NCBI GenBank assembly: GCA_903861645.1
Contig: CAIOVE010000011.1
Location: 1 to 64,000, forward strand
Direction: 5' to 3'
Length of the DNA stretch: 64,000 nt
Source: an uncultured Hyphomicrobiales bacterium
GTDB taxonomy: Bacteria; Pseudomonadota; Alphaproteobacteria; Rhizobiales; Beijerinckiaceae
In this document: positions 11,929-19,989 of the stretch, piece by piece
Position numbering within the stretch: the first letter of the stretch is position 1
Layout of the letters: the number at the start of each line of letters is the position of its first letter
Made by a program: the position numbers and the translations under genes
The notes under the pieces: generated by a model
What the model saw: only the letters and a program-made list of their open reading frames with translations
Told to the model about the DNA's origin: nothing
Database searches by the model: none

Positions 11929-13077
11929 TCAGCCGAGCAGGCCGCCCGAGCCCGGCGCCAGCGGATTGGCCGACAGGGCCGCCGCGTCGGGCGCGTCGAC
12001 GCGCGGTTCGCCCGCGAAGGCGCGCCAGAGACCATCGACGAAGGCCGGTTCGAGATCGCGCAGGATGAAGACAACGCGCGTGCGATGATCGGCGTCGGGC
12101 CAGGCGTCGAGCCGCCGCGCGGGATGAAAGATGTGCTGCACGCCATGGATCAGCACGGGCCGGTCGGGATCGTCGTCAAGCCCGATCAATCCCTTGACCC
12201 GGAGCAACTTGGGTCCGTGCGCCTGTCGCAATAATTCGATGAACAATTCGAAGCCGCTGGCGGGCATCGGCTTGTCGCTGGTCAGGCAGAAGGCGCGAAC
12301 GCGCGCGTCGTGCCTGTTGACGTCATGCTTGTGGGGATGGCGATCGTGATTGGCGTGAAGGCCCTGCTGATAGGATTCCGCGCGCAACCACGCGCGCACG
12401 TCCTCGCTTTTCAGCGCGGGATTGAAAACGCCAACGTCGAGCAGGCGCGACGCATCGGCCTCGCCCGCCGCCGCGTCGAGGACGGGCGCGCCGGGGTTGA
12501 GCGCCGCAAGCCGGGCGCGCAAGGGCGCGAGCGTCGCCTCGCGTTTGGCGGCGGGGATCAGATCGGTCTTTGTGAGCACGATGCGGTCGGCGACGGCGGC
12601 CTGTTTCACGGCTTCCTCGTGCGCGTCGAGCGTCGCGAGACCATTGACCGCGTCGACCAGCGTCACGACACCGTCGAGACGCAGGCGCATCGACAGGTAG
12701 GGATGCGACATCAACGTGTGCAGCACCGGCGCGGGATCGGCGAGGCCCGTCGTCTCGATCAGCACGCGCTCGAACGGCGCCATGCGACCATTGTCGACGC
12801 GCCGCATCAGATCCTCGAAGGTCGAAACAAGATCGCCGCGAATGGTGCAGCACAGGCAGCCCGACGACATCAGCAGCATGTCGCCATCGACCTTCTCGAC
12901 GAGCAGATGATCGAGGCCGATTTCGCCGAACTCGTTGATGATGACCAGCGCGCGCGCCAGCGCGGGGTCCTTCACGAGGCGATTGAGCAGCGTCGTCTTG
13001 CCGGCGCCGAGAAAGCCCGTGAGCACGGCGACCGGCACGGGCGGCGGCGGCCTTCTTGGCTGCGATGAATCCGACAT
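11929..13077 (-). CDS. CobW/COG0523-family GTPase metallochaperone
   Basis: 382 residues. The N-terminal G domain has Walker A GFLGAGKTTLLN (residues 21-32), the family metal site CLCC (residues 74-77) and a TKTDLI specificity motif. The C-terminal CobW_C domain is present (VKGLIGLDDDPDRPVLIHGV). Residues 241-256 contain six histidines (H241, 244, 247, 249, 251, 256), a likely metal-binding loop. Members deliver zinc, cobalt or other metals. Nearby cobS/cobT make cobalt imaginable, but the genes are 5 kb apart and in no shared operon. GGAGG lies 6 bases before the ATG. Confidence 0.9.
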   Translation of the reverse strand: MSDSSQPRRPPPPVPVAVLTGFLGAGKTTLLNRLVKDPALARALVIINEFGEIGLDHLLVEKVDGDMLLMSSGCLCCTIRGDLVSTFEDLMRRVDNGRMAPFERVLIETTGLADPAPVLHTLMSHPYLSMRLRLDGVVTLVDAVNGLATLDAHEEAVKQAAVADRIVLTKTDLIPAAKREATLAPLRARLAALNPGAPVLDAAAGEADASRLLDVGVFNPALKSEDVRAWLRAESYQQGLHANHDRHPHKHDVNRHDARVRAFCLTSDKPMPASGFELFIELLRQAHGPKLLRVKGLIGLDDDPDRPVLIHGVQHIFHPARRLDAWPDADHRTRVVFILRDLEPAFVDGLWRAFAGEPRVDAPDAAALSANPLAPGSGGLLG

Positions 13078-13098
13078 GCGACGCCTCCGCGCCCCGCC

Positions 13099-14427
13099 CT
13101 ATTCGGTGGTCTTTTTCGACGTCTTGCCACCCGCGGCATGGGCCGCGACCTTCTTCGGCTCGCCCTTGCCCTTCGCCCCGGACTTACCCTTCGGCTTTTC
13201 GGTCACGACCTGCTTGTGGGCGGCGGGTTTCGCGTGGGCGCGGGCGGTTTTGCGCGCGGGGGGCTTTTCAGCGGCTTCAGCGGCGGCGACCTTATCGGGC
13301 GCGCCGCCGGGACCAGCGACAGGCCCGGTCCAGCCGGGAGCGCGACCGACATAAACATCAATCGGTTCGAATATCGGTCGCTGCGCCAGCGCCATCTGCG
13401 TGGCGGCGACGCCGCCAACGTCGACGGGCGACCCGGCCGCGCGGCCATCGTTGCGGAAGAAGGCGGCGGGCGAATCATCCTCGTGCGTGGAGGGCGGCGC
13501 GGCGCCGGCGACGCGAACAGCGAAATCATCCTCGGCCAGCTCCTGCCGATGCGCGCCGCAAATCTGCTCGCGCATGTTGGGCGGACCACCGCCCGTCGCC
13601 GGCAGCGCCGCGACATTGCGACCGGACCCCGATGTGGCGAACCCCGCGTCCATGATGCTGGCGGCCTCGATGGTGCGCGACTTGGCGTTGGGGAAGCCCA
13701 GAACGACGGCGATCAACCGGCGTCCGCCATGGGTGGCGCTGGCCACGACATTGAAACCGGCGGGACAGGTGAAGCCTGTCTTCATGCCCTCGGCGCCGGG
13801 ATAGCGCCCGAGCAAGCCGTTATGCGTCGGCACCACCATGGAGCCGAGACGGAACGCGCCGATGCCGTAGAGATTCGAATACTGCGGGAAGTCGCGGTAG
13901 AGCGCCATCGCCACGAGGGCCATGTCGCGGGCGGAACTGTAATGGTTGGCGTCGTGCAGGCCATTCGGATTGACGAAGTGGGATTCCCGCATGCCGACGC
14001 GCGCGGCGACCGTATTCATCTGCACGGCGAAATTCTCGACCGAGCCCGCCACGCCCTCGGCGATGGTGATGGCGAGATCGTTCGCCGACTTGACCATCAG
14101 CATCTTGAGGGCGTTGTCGAGGGTGACTTCCTGCCCCGGCTTGAAGCCCATTTTCGATGGCGGCATGCGCGCCGCGCGGGCCGATACGCGCATCGGCGTA
14201 TCCATGGTGATGCGGCCCTCGCGCACGGCGGTCAGCGCGGCGTAAACGGTGACGAGCTTGGTGAGCGAGGCAGGATACCACGGCTGCGTCGCGTCGCGCT
14301 CGACGAGCACCTCGCCGCTGCGCGCGTCGATGACCAGAAGCGGGGTCGCCCGCGCCGCGACGCCGGAAAACAGGGCCATGGCCGCCGCCAGAATGGCCAG
14401 ACGCGGTTGACTCGGAAGAAAGCTCAT
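13099..14427 (-). CDS. D-alanyl-D-alanine carboxypeptidase (penicillin-binding protein, S11)
   Basis: 442 residues. An N-terminal signal segment (residues ~10-27) precedes the peptidase S11 domain with all three active-site motifs: SLTK (54-57), SAN (114-116) and KTG (216-218). It trims the terminal D-Ala of peptidoglycan stem peptides in the periplasm. After the catalytic domain come a SPOR-free linker and a very Lys/Ala-rich tail (last ~65 residues) that may contact the wall or membrane. The start at 14427 is preferred because it begins the signal peptide. The gene is 21 bases downstream of the CobW-type gene on the same strand. Confidence 0.88.
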   Translation of the reverse strand: MSFLPSQPRLAILAAAMALFSGVAARATPLLVIDARSGEVLVERDATQPWYPASLTKLVTVYAALTAVREGRITMDTPMRVSARAARMPPSKMGFKPGQEVTLDNALKMLMVKSANDLAITIAEGVAGSVENFAVQMNTVAARVGMRESHFVNPNGLHDANHYSSARDMALVAMALYRDFPQYSNLYGIGAFRLGSMVVPTHNGLLGRYPGAEGMKTGFTCPAGFNVVASATHGGRRLIAVVLGFPNAKSRTIEAASIMDAGFATSGSGRNVAALPATGGGPPNMREQICGAHRQELAEDDFAVRVAGAAPPSTHEDDSPAAFFRNDGRAAGSPVDVGGVAATQMALAQRPIFEPIDVYVGRAPGWTGPVAGPGGAPDKVAAAEAAEKPPARKTARAHAKPAAHKQVVTEKPKGKSGAKGKGEPKKVAAHAAGGKTSKKTTE

Positions 14428-14598
14428 AGACAAGTCCTGAAAAAGGGCTGGCCAGCCCGTCGATTTCCTGATTCCCATTCCTAGCTTTTCACCGTGGGCA
14501 TGGGAAGCGGGAGCCCGCCGATGAGGATGCAAAAGGCATTTTCAGGGGCGTGCGGCGAAATCATGGCGGGCCACGCGCGCGTGGATCGGGAGACGACA

Positions 14599-15765
14599 AT
14601 GACGGGATGCATCGTTGGCTGGGCGCATCTGCCCTTCGGCAAGCATGACGCGGAAACGGTCGAGAGCCTCGTGACGCGCGCGGCGCGCGGCGCGCTCGAT
14701 CACGCGGGCGTCGACGCCGCCGATATCGACGACATCTTCCTTGGTCATTTCAATGCGGGTTTCAGCGCGCAAGACTTTACCGCCGCGCTGGTGTTGCAGG
14801 CCGACGACGCGCTGCGCTTCAAGCGCGCGACACGCTACGAAAACGCCTGCGCCACGGGTTCCGCCGCCGTGCACGCCTCGCTGACGGCGATCGAGGCGAG
14901 GCGCGCGCGCCTGACGCTGGTCGTCGGCGTGGAGCAGATGACGCGCACGCCGCCCGCGGAGATTGGCCGCAATCTGCTGCGCGCCTCCTATCTGCCCGAG
15001 GATGGCGACACGCCCGCCGGTTTCGCCGGTGTGTTCGGCAAGATCGCCGACCGCTACTTCAAGGCCCATGGCGACCAGTCGGACGCGCTCGCCGCCATCG
15101 CGGCCAAGAACCACAGAAACGGCGTCGACAATCCCTACGCGCAGATGCGCAAGGATCTCGGCTTCGAGTTCTGCCGACGGGAAAGCGAGCGCAACCCCTT
15201 TGTCGCCGGGCCGCTGAAGCGCACCGATTGCTCGCTCGTGTCCGACGGCGCGGCGGCGCTCGTCATCGCCGACGCGGAGACCGCGCGCGGCATGAAGCGC
15301 GCGGTGGGCTTTCGGGCGCGCGCCCACGCGCAGGATTTCCTGCCGATGTCGCGGCGCGAGATCATCGACTTCGAGGGCTGCGCCGTCGCGTGGCGGCGGG
15401 CGCTCGACGAGGCGCGCCTGACGCTCGACGATCTCTCCTTCGTCGAGACGCATGACTGCTTCACCATCGCCGAACTCATCGAATACGAGGCGATGGGCCT
15501 CGCGCCCAGGGGACAGGGCGCGCGCGTCGCCCTCGACGGCGTCACGCAAAAGGATGGGCGGTTGCCGGTCAATCCATCGGGCGGGTTGAAGGCCAAGGGC
15601 CATCCCATCGGCGCGACGGGCGTTTCCATGCACGCGCTGACCGCGATGCAGCTTTGCGGCGAGGCCGGCGGCATGCAGATACAAGGCGCGCGCCTCGGCG
15701 GCGTGTTCAACATGGGCGGCGCCGCCGTCGCCAATTACGTCAGCATCCTCGAGCGGCTGCGGTGA
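14599..15765 (+). CDS. Thiolase family protein (SCP-x/acetyl-CoA acetyltransferase type)
   Basis: 388 residues. The nucleophilic cysteine is Cys84 in YENACATGSAA. HDCFTIAE and the C-terminal GGLKAKGHPIGATG supply the other catalytic and CoA-binding elements. The pattern is that of the SCP2-type thiolases used in beta-oxidation-like or lipid pathways. ATG 14599 is chosen because the typical N-terminus (MTGCIVGWAHLPFGKH) begins there. The next gene overlaps its stop, suggesting co-translation. Confidence 0.88.
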   Translation: MTGCIVGWAHLPFGKHDAETVESLVTRAARGALDHAGVDAADIDDIFLGHFNAGFSAQDFTAALVLQADDALRFKRATRYENACATGSAAVHASLTAIEARRARLTLVVGVEQMTRTPPAEIGRNLLRASYLPEDGDTPAGFAGVFGKIADRYFKAHGDQSDALAAIAAKNHRNGVDNPYAQMRKDLGFEFCRRESERNPFVAGPLKRTDCSLVSDGAAALVIADAETARGMKRAVGFRARAHAQDFLPMSRREIIDFEGCAVAWRRALDEARLTLDDLSFVETHDCFTIAELIEYEAMGLAPRGQGARVALDGVTQKDGRLPVNPSGGLKAKGHPIGATGVSMHALTAMQLCGEAGGMQIQGARLGGVFNMGGAAVANYVSILERLR

Positions 15766-16223
15766 ACCGGCCGGCGCTCATCGCACTCGTTTTGGCGCTC
15801 GGCGCGGCGTCGGCTTATGCGCAGGACGCGCCATCAGGCGCGCCCGCCGCCGCGACGACCGCGCAACCCCAAAAAAAATCGCCCGCGAAGCCGCCCGCCG
15901 CGAAGTCCGCCGCCAAGCCCAAGCCAGTGCCCGCCGCGCCGCCGCCGACCGCGGCGGGGCCGCCCGAGCCGCCGCCCCCGCCGACGCCGCCCCTGCTCGG
16001 GTTCTGCGCGCAGCCGGTGCGGCCCGCCTGCGTCGACACGGCGGCCACCTACGCGGACCCGAAAACCAAGGCCGCCTGCAATCAGGACATGGACCGCTAC
16101 GTCAAATTCGTCTTCGCCTTCCGCATCTGCCTGAACGCGGAAATGGAACGCGCCGTGCGCCAGACGAACGAAACGATTTTCCGCCACAAATGCCGGATGA
16201 CGGGCAAAAAATCGTGCGGCTAG
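15762..16223 (+). CDS. Secreted Pro/Ala-rich protein of unknown function
   Basis: 153 residues beginning at a GTG that overlaps the thiolase stop by 4 bases. A signal peptide (VNRPALIALVLALGAASAYAQ) is followed by a low-complexity Pro/Ala/Lys stretch (about residues 25-75). A compact C-terminal domain with conserved-looking cysteines (FCAQPVRPACVDTA, KAACNQDMDRYV, FRICLNAEM, RHKCRMTGKKSCG) comes last. The spaced cysteines suggest a disulfide-bonded periplasmic domain on a flexible linker. No family was recognised. Confidence 0.7.
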   Translation: MNRPALIALVLALGAASAYAQDAPSGAPAAATTAQPQKKSPAKPPAAKSAAKPKPVPAAPPPTAAGPPEPPPPPTPPLLGFCAQPVRPACVDTAATYADPKTKAACNQDMDRYVKFVFAFRICLNAEMERAVRQTNETIFRHKCRMTGKKSCG

Positions 16224-16263
16224 GGCCGTGGATACCCTTTTTGAACTGTGATACGATGCGCAA

Positions 16264-16509
16264 ATGAAGAAGCGGGTCGTTGATCTCGATTTTGATCAGT
16301 TGAGCGCGCTGGCGGCCGAGGCCGGCGCGGAAGCCGTTCACGAGTCGCTCGCGGCTGGCGTGTCCGTGACCGGCGTTCTCGGCAACGCGACGGGCATCTC
16401 AACGCTTTATCCCGATGGTTCGACGGAAAAGCTGGATCCCCGGACCAATCCGCGCCCCGTCAACCGACGCGCGATTCATCGATCCCGGCATAAAAACCGC
16501 GTCGCCTGA
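16264..16509 (+). CDS. Small protein upstream of zeta-like toxin, candidate antitoxin
   Basis: 81 residues, not recognised by family. Acidic N-terminal helix (VVDLDFDQLSALAAEAGAEAVHES), a middle part with GVLGNATGISTLYPDGS, and a strongly basic tail. Its stop TGA shares one base with the ATG of the zeta-like gene, the tight coupling usual for toxin-antitoxin pairs. The antitoxin role rests on position only. Confidence 0.6.
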   Translation: MKKRVVDLDFDQLSALAAEAGAEAVHESLAAGVSVTGVLGNATGISTLYPDGSTEKLDPRTNPRPVNRRAIHRSRHKNRVA

Positions 16510-17120
16510 TGCCGGCTCCCTTTCTGCTCGTTGTTGCTGGCCCCAATGGTTCCGGCAAGACGACGTTGACCAATTATCTGCGGCGGTCCGGCCTGGAATT
16601 TGGCGAATACATAAACCCAGACGATATCGCGCCGACGCTTCGTGGCTCTTACGATGCGCGCGTCCGCGAGGCGCAAAGGATCGCCGACGACTTACGCGAT
16701 GCCTGTCTGGCTCAGCGCCGCGACTTCAGTTTTGAAACCGTCATGTCGCATCCCGGCAAGATTGAAATCATTCAACGGGCGCGGGACGCCGGATTCGAGA
16801 CCACATTGTTTTTCGTGGGAACGGAGGCCCCGGAAATCAATGTGGCCCGCGTCGGCCAACGCGTCGCCCTCGGTGGACACGACGTGCCCGACGAAAAGAT
16901 CATCGCGCGCTATAACCGCAGCATGGCCCTGCTGCCCGACGCAATCCGGGCCGCGCACCGGGCGTTCATATTCGATAATTCAGCGGTGGGAACCATCGCC
17001 AACGCCAGCCCGCGGCTATTGGTCGAAATCGACAATCAGGATGGCCACCCGAGAATCGTTCGGGGAAGCCTCAACGGCGCGGCCTGGGCGTCAAGGCTCA
17101 TTCAACCCATGATTGGGTAA
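16509..17120 (+). CDS. Zeta toxin-like P-loop kinase
   Basis: 203 residues. Walker A GPNGSGKTT is at residues 11-19, followed by NPDDIAP and a zeta-type DFSFETVMSHPGK motif; the C-terminal half keeps an arginine-rich lid and FDNSA. This is the compact zeta/UPF family of AAA-like kinases, some of which phosphorylate UDP-GlcNAc and block wall synthesis. Translation is coupled to the small upstream gene. Alternatively it is a non-toxic nucleoside/metabolite kinase. It ends 3 bases from the convergent bolA stop. Confidence 0.8.
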   Translation: MPAPFLLVVAGPNGSGKTTLTNYLRRSGLEFGEYINPDDIAPTLRGSYDARVREAQRIADDLRDACLAQRRDFSFETVMSHPGKIEIIQRARDAGFETTLFFVGTEAPEINVARVGQRVALGGHDVPDEKIIARYNRSMALLPDAIRAAHRAFIFDNSAVGTIANASPRLLVEIDNQDGHPRIVRGSLNGAAWASRLIQPMIG

Positions 17121-17123
17121 CCC

Positions 17124-17414
17124 TCACTCCCCCGTCGCCTTCGCGTCGATGGCGAGGGCGTGGACGCCGGACTTGAGTTCCTCGGCGAGCAACCCATTTA
17201 TCAGGCGGTGACGATCGAGCCGGCTCTTGCCGGCGAAGGCGTCGGCGACGATCCTCACGCGAAAGTGTGTCTCGCTCGACGACATCGCGCCGGGGTGGCC
17301 CGAGCCGGGGTGGCCGATGTGACCCGCGTGCTGGTGCGATTCGTCGATCACCACGAGCGAGGCGGGCGCGAGAGCGCCTGTCAGCTTCGCCGTTATTCGA
17401 TCCTTAACGCTCAT
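17124..17414 (-). CDS. BolA family protein
   Basis: 96 residues from ATG 17414, with GGAGG 7 bases upstream. The BolA fold is clear: DESHQHAGH, SETHFRVRIVADAFAGKSRLDRHRLINGLLAEEL, and the terminal VHALAIDAKA. BolA proteins bind monothiol glutaredoxins through an Fe-S cluster and influence iron handling and morphology. It is divergent from the J-domain gene, with a 123-base shared upstream region. A HPGSGHPG insert adds histidines. Confidence 0.9.
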   Translation of the reverse strand: MSVKDRITAKLTGALAPASLVVIDESHQHAGHIGHPGSGHPGAMSSSETHFRVRIVADAFAGKSRLDRHRLINGLLAEELKSGVHALAIDAKATGE

Positions 17415-17537
17415 CCCCGAGCCTCCATCGCCACGCAACGCGCCTTCTTTACGCTTCCCGACCCGCGGGGATCAAATGTTGCGGCGCCACACCCGGCTCC
17501 TTGCGGAGCGACCCTCTAGACGCCTAATGTCGAAACC

Positions 17538-18134
17538 ATGGATTTGAATTCGCCCCTGTTTGACCGCATCCGCGTGAAGTCCCGCCAGCAGGCGGCGCCC
17601 GCGCCGACGGTGGCGCGTTGCGATTCGCCCGGTTGCGCGCAGGCGGGGGAGTTTCGCGCGCCCATGGGGCGGCTGCGCGAGGGGCAGTATTTCTGCTTCT
17701 GCCTCGACCACGTGCGCGAATACAACGCGACCTACAACTACTTCAACGGCATGAAGGACGAGGACGTCCTTAAATATCAGAAGGATGCGAGCATCGGCCA
17801 TCGTCCGACCTGGGCGATGGGCGTCAATCGCGCCGGCAAGAATTTCCGCGAGGACGGCGTCGATCCCGTGACCGATCCGCTCGGTCTGTTCCGGGCGCGG
17901 GCGCGCGCGACGTCCGCGGAGCCGGCGCGGCCGAAACACGGCGTGGCGGCGATGCGGGCGCTGACGACGCTCGGTCTCGACGAGGGCGCGACGCCCGACG
18001 CGGTGCGCGCCCGCTACAAGGAACTTGTCAAACGGCTGCATCCGGACGCCAATGGCGGCGACCGCTCGCGCGAAGACAAATTGCGCGAGATCATTCAGGC
18101 CTATAAATACCTACGATCGGCCAAGCTCGCGTGA
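17538..18134 (+). CDS. J-domain (DnaJ-like) protein linked to cobaltochelatase genes
   Basis: 198 residues. The J domain is C-terminal (about residues 138-195) with the HPD motif at 168-170, so it can stimulate an Hsp70 ATPase. The N-terminal half has Cys28, Cys33, Cys53 and Cys55 in a spaced pattern that could bind zinc or an Fe-S cluster, and aromatic-rich [13 protein letters not shown]. Proteins of this layout sit upstream of cobS in many Hyphomicrobiales. An assembly role for the CobNST chelatase is plausible but not proven. Confidence 0.85.
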   Translation: MDLNSPLFDRIRVKSRQQAAPAPTVARCDSPGCAQAGEFRAPMGRLREGQYFCFCLDHVREYNATYNYFNGMKDEDVLKYQKDASIGHRPTWAMGVNRAGKNFREDGVDPVTDPLGLFRARARATSAEPARPKHGVAAMRALTTLGLDEGATPDAVRARYKELVKRLHPDANGGDRSREDKLREIIQAYKYLRSAKLA

Positions 18135-18243
18135 TCCGGGCTGGCGCACCGCGCGGACGCAGGTCGGCGCAAAGTCCCAAGGCGTCGCCGCCGGCGACGT
18201 ACCACATCGCCCGCCCATCCGATGGCGCGGGTTTGGAGGAATG

Positions 18244-19230
18244 ATGCAGACCGCGACTGATCAGACGCCCGCCATGCCCGACATCACCGTCTCCGCGCGA
18301 GAGGTTTTCGGGATCGACTCGGACATGCAGGTTCCCGCCTACTCGACCGGCAACGGCCACGTTCCCGACCTCGATACGGACTATCTGTTCGACAAGGAGA
18401 CGACCCTCGCCATTCTGGCCGGTTTCGCCCGCAACCGCCGCGTCATCGTCACCGGCTATCACGGCACCGGCAAGTCGACCCATATCGAGCAGGTCGCGGC
18501 CCGACTGAACTGGCCCTGCGTGCGCATCAACCTCGACAGCCACGTCTCGCGCATCGATCTGGTCGGCAAGGACGCGATCGTGCTGAAGGACGGCAAGCAG
18601 ATCACCGAATTCCGCGACGGCATCCTGCCCTGGGCCTACCAGAACAACGTGGCGCTGGTGTTCGACGAATACGACGCCGGCCGCCCGGACGTGATGTTCG
18701 TCATCCAGCGCGTGCTGGAATCCTCCGGCCGCCTGACCCTGCTCGACCAGAGCCGGGTCATTCGCCCGCATGGCGCCTTCCGCCTGTTCGCCACGGCCAA
18801 CACGGTTGGTCTGGGCGACACCTCGGGCCTCTACCACGGCACCCAGCAGATCAATCAGGCGCAGATGGACCGCTGGTCCATCGTCACGACGCTGAACTAT
18901 CTGCCGCACGACCGCGAGGTCGACATCGTGCTGGCCAAGGCCACGCATTACCGCAACAAGGAAGGCCGTGACATCGTCAACAAGATGGTGCGCGTCGCCG
19001 ACCTCACCCGCAACGCCTTCATCGCCGGCGATCTGTCGACGGTGATGAGCCCGCGCACGGTCATCACCTGGGCCGAGAACGCCGATATCTTCAAGGATGT
19101 CGGTTTCTCCTTCCGCCTGACCTTCCTCAACAAGTGCGACGAACTCGAGCGCGCGCTGGTGGCGGAATTCTATCAGCGTTGCTTCGGGCAGGAACTGCCG
19201 GAAAGCGCCGTCAACGTCGTCATGACCTGA
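18244..19230 (+). CDS. cobS: Cobaltochelatase subunit CobS
   Basis: 328-residue AAA+ ATPase of the aerobic cobaltochelatase CobNST, which inserts Co2+ into hydrogenobyrinic acid a,c-diamide in B12 synthesis. Walker A is GYHGTGKST (residues 71-79); [10 protein letters not shown] is the Walker B region. The ring is related to MoxR/BchI. Two ATGs follow each other (18241 and 18244); the second has a better distance from GGAGGA. CobN is not in the window. A HAD-family gene separates cobS from cobT. Confidence 0.95.
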   Translation: MQTATDQTPAMPDITVSAREVFGIDSDMQVPAYSTGNGHVPDLDTDYLFDKETTLAILAGFARNRRVIVTGYHGTGKSTHIEQVAARLNWPCVRINLDSHVSRIDLVGKDAIVLKDGKQITEFRDGILPWAYQNNVALVFDEYDAGRPDVMFVIQRVLESSGRLTLLDQSRVIRPHGAFRLFATANTVGLGDTSGLYHGTQQINQAQMDRWSIVTTLNYLPHDREVDIVLAKATHYRNKEGRDIVNKMVRVADLTRNAFIAGDLSTVMSPRTVITWAENADIFKDVGFSFRLTFLNKCDELERALVAEFYQRCFGQELPESAVNVVMT

Positions 19231-19287
19231 GGCGCGCCGGGGGCGCCGGTCATCGCGCCCTCGCTATCGCCCGCGCGTGGAAGCGCC

Positions 19288-19989
19288 ATGATCAAGGCCC
19301 TGTTCTTTGACGTGTTCGGCACGCTGGTCGACTGGCGCGCCAGCGTGGCGCGCGAATCGGCGGCGACGCTCGCGCCGCGCGGCCACGATCTCGACTGGCT
19401 CGCCTTCGCCACGGCGTGGCGCGGCCAGTACCAGCCCGCCATGGAAAAGGTGCGTTCCAGCGCGCGCGACTATGTGAAGCTCGACGTTCTCCATCGCGAG
19501 AACCTCGTCGCGATCCTGCCGGCGTTTGGCGTGCGCGACCTGCCGGAGGCAACGATCGACGAACTCGCCCGGCGCGCCTGGCGCAAGCTGGACGCCTGGC
19601 CCGACGTGGTGGAAGGGCTGCGGCGCTTGCGGGAAAAAGTCCTGATCGCGCCGGTCTCGAACGGCAACATCAGCCTGATGGCCGACCTCGCCCGCCACAA
19701 CGGCATCGGTTGGGACGCCATTCTCGGCGCGGAAATCGCCCACGACTACAAGCCGAACGCGCGCGTCTACGACGCGGCTTGCGCCGCGTTCGACCTGCCG
19801 CCCGGCGAGTGCGCCATGGTCGCCGCCCACACGGGCGACCTGCTGGCGGCGGCGACGCGCGGGCTGAAAACCATTCACATCGCCCGCCCCGACGAAAATG
19901 GGCCCGGCCGCGGCGAGGCGCGTCCAGCCGCGCCCGTCGACATCGCCGCGCGTGACCTTCTCGAACTTTCGGGTATGTTGCCCTTATGA
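19288..19989 (+). CDS. HAD hydrolase, haloacid dehalogenase type II-like
   Basis: 233 residues. HAD motif 1 is [11 protein letters not shown] with the nucleophile Asp8. Motif 2 is in PVSNGN, and lysine-containing motif 3 in [12 protein letters not shown]. The C-terminal motif 4 reads AAHTGDL, weaker than the usual acidic pair. The fold is that of L-2-haloacid dehalogenase/phosphoglycolate phosphatase relatives; the substrate is unknown. It lies between cobS and cobT and overlaps cobT by 4 bases (ATGA), so it is expressed with the chelatase genes. Confidence 0.88.
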   Translation: MIKALFFDVFGTLVDWRASVARESAATLAPRGHDLDWLAFATAWRGQYQPAMEKVRSSARDYVKLDVLHRENLVAILPAFGVRDLPEATIDELARRAWRKLDAWPDVVEGLRRLREKVLIAPVSNGNISLMADLARHNGIGWDAILGAEIAHDYKPNARVYDAACAAFDLPPGECAMVAAHTGDLLAAATRGLKTIHIARPDENGPGRGEARPAAPVDIAARDLLELSGMLPL

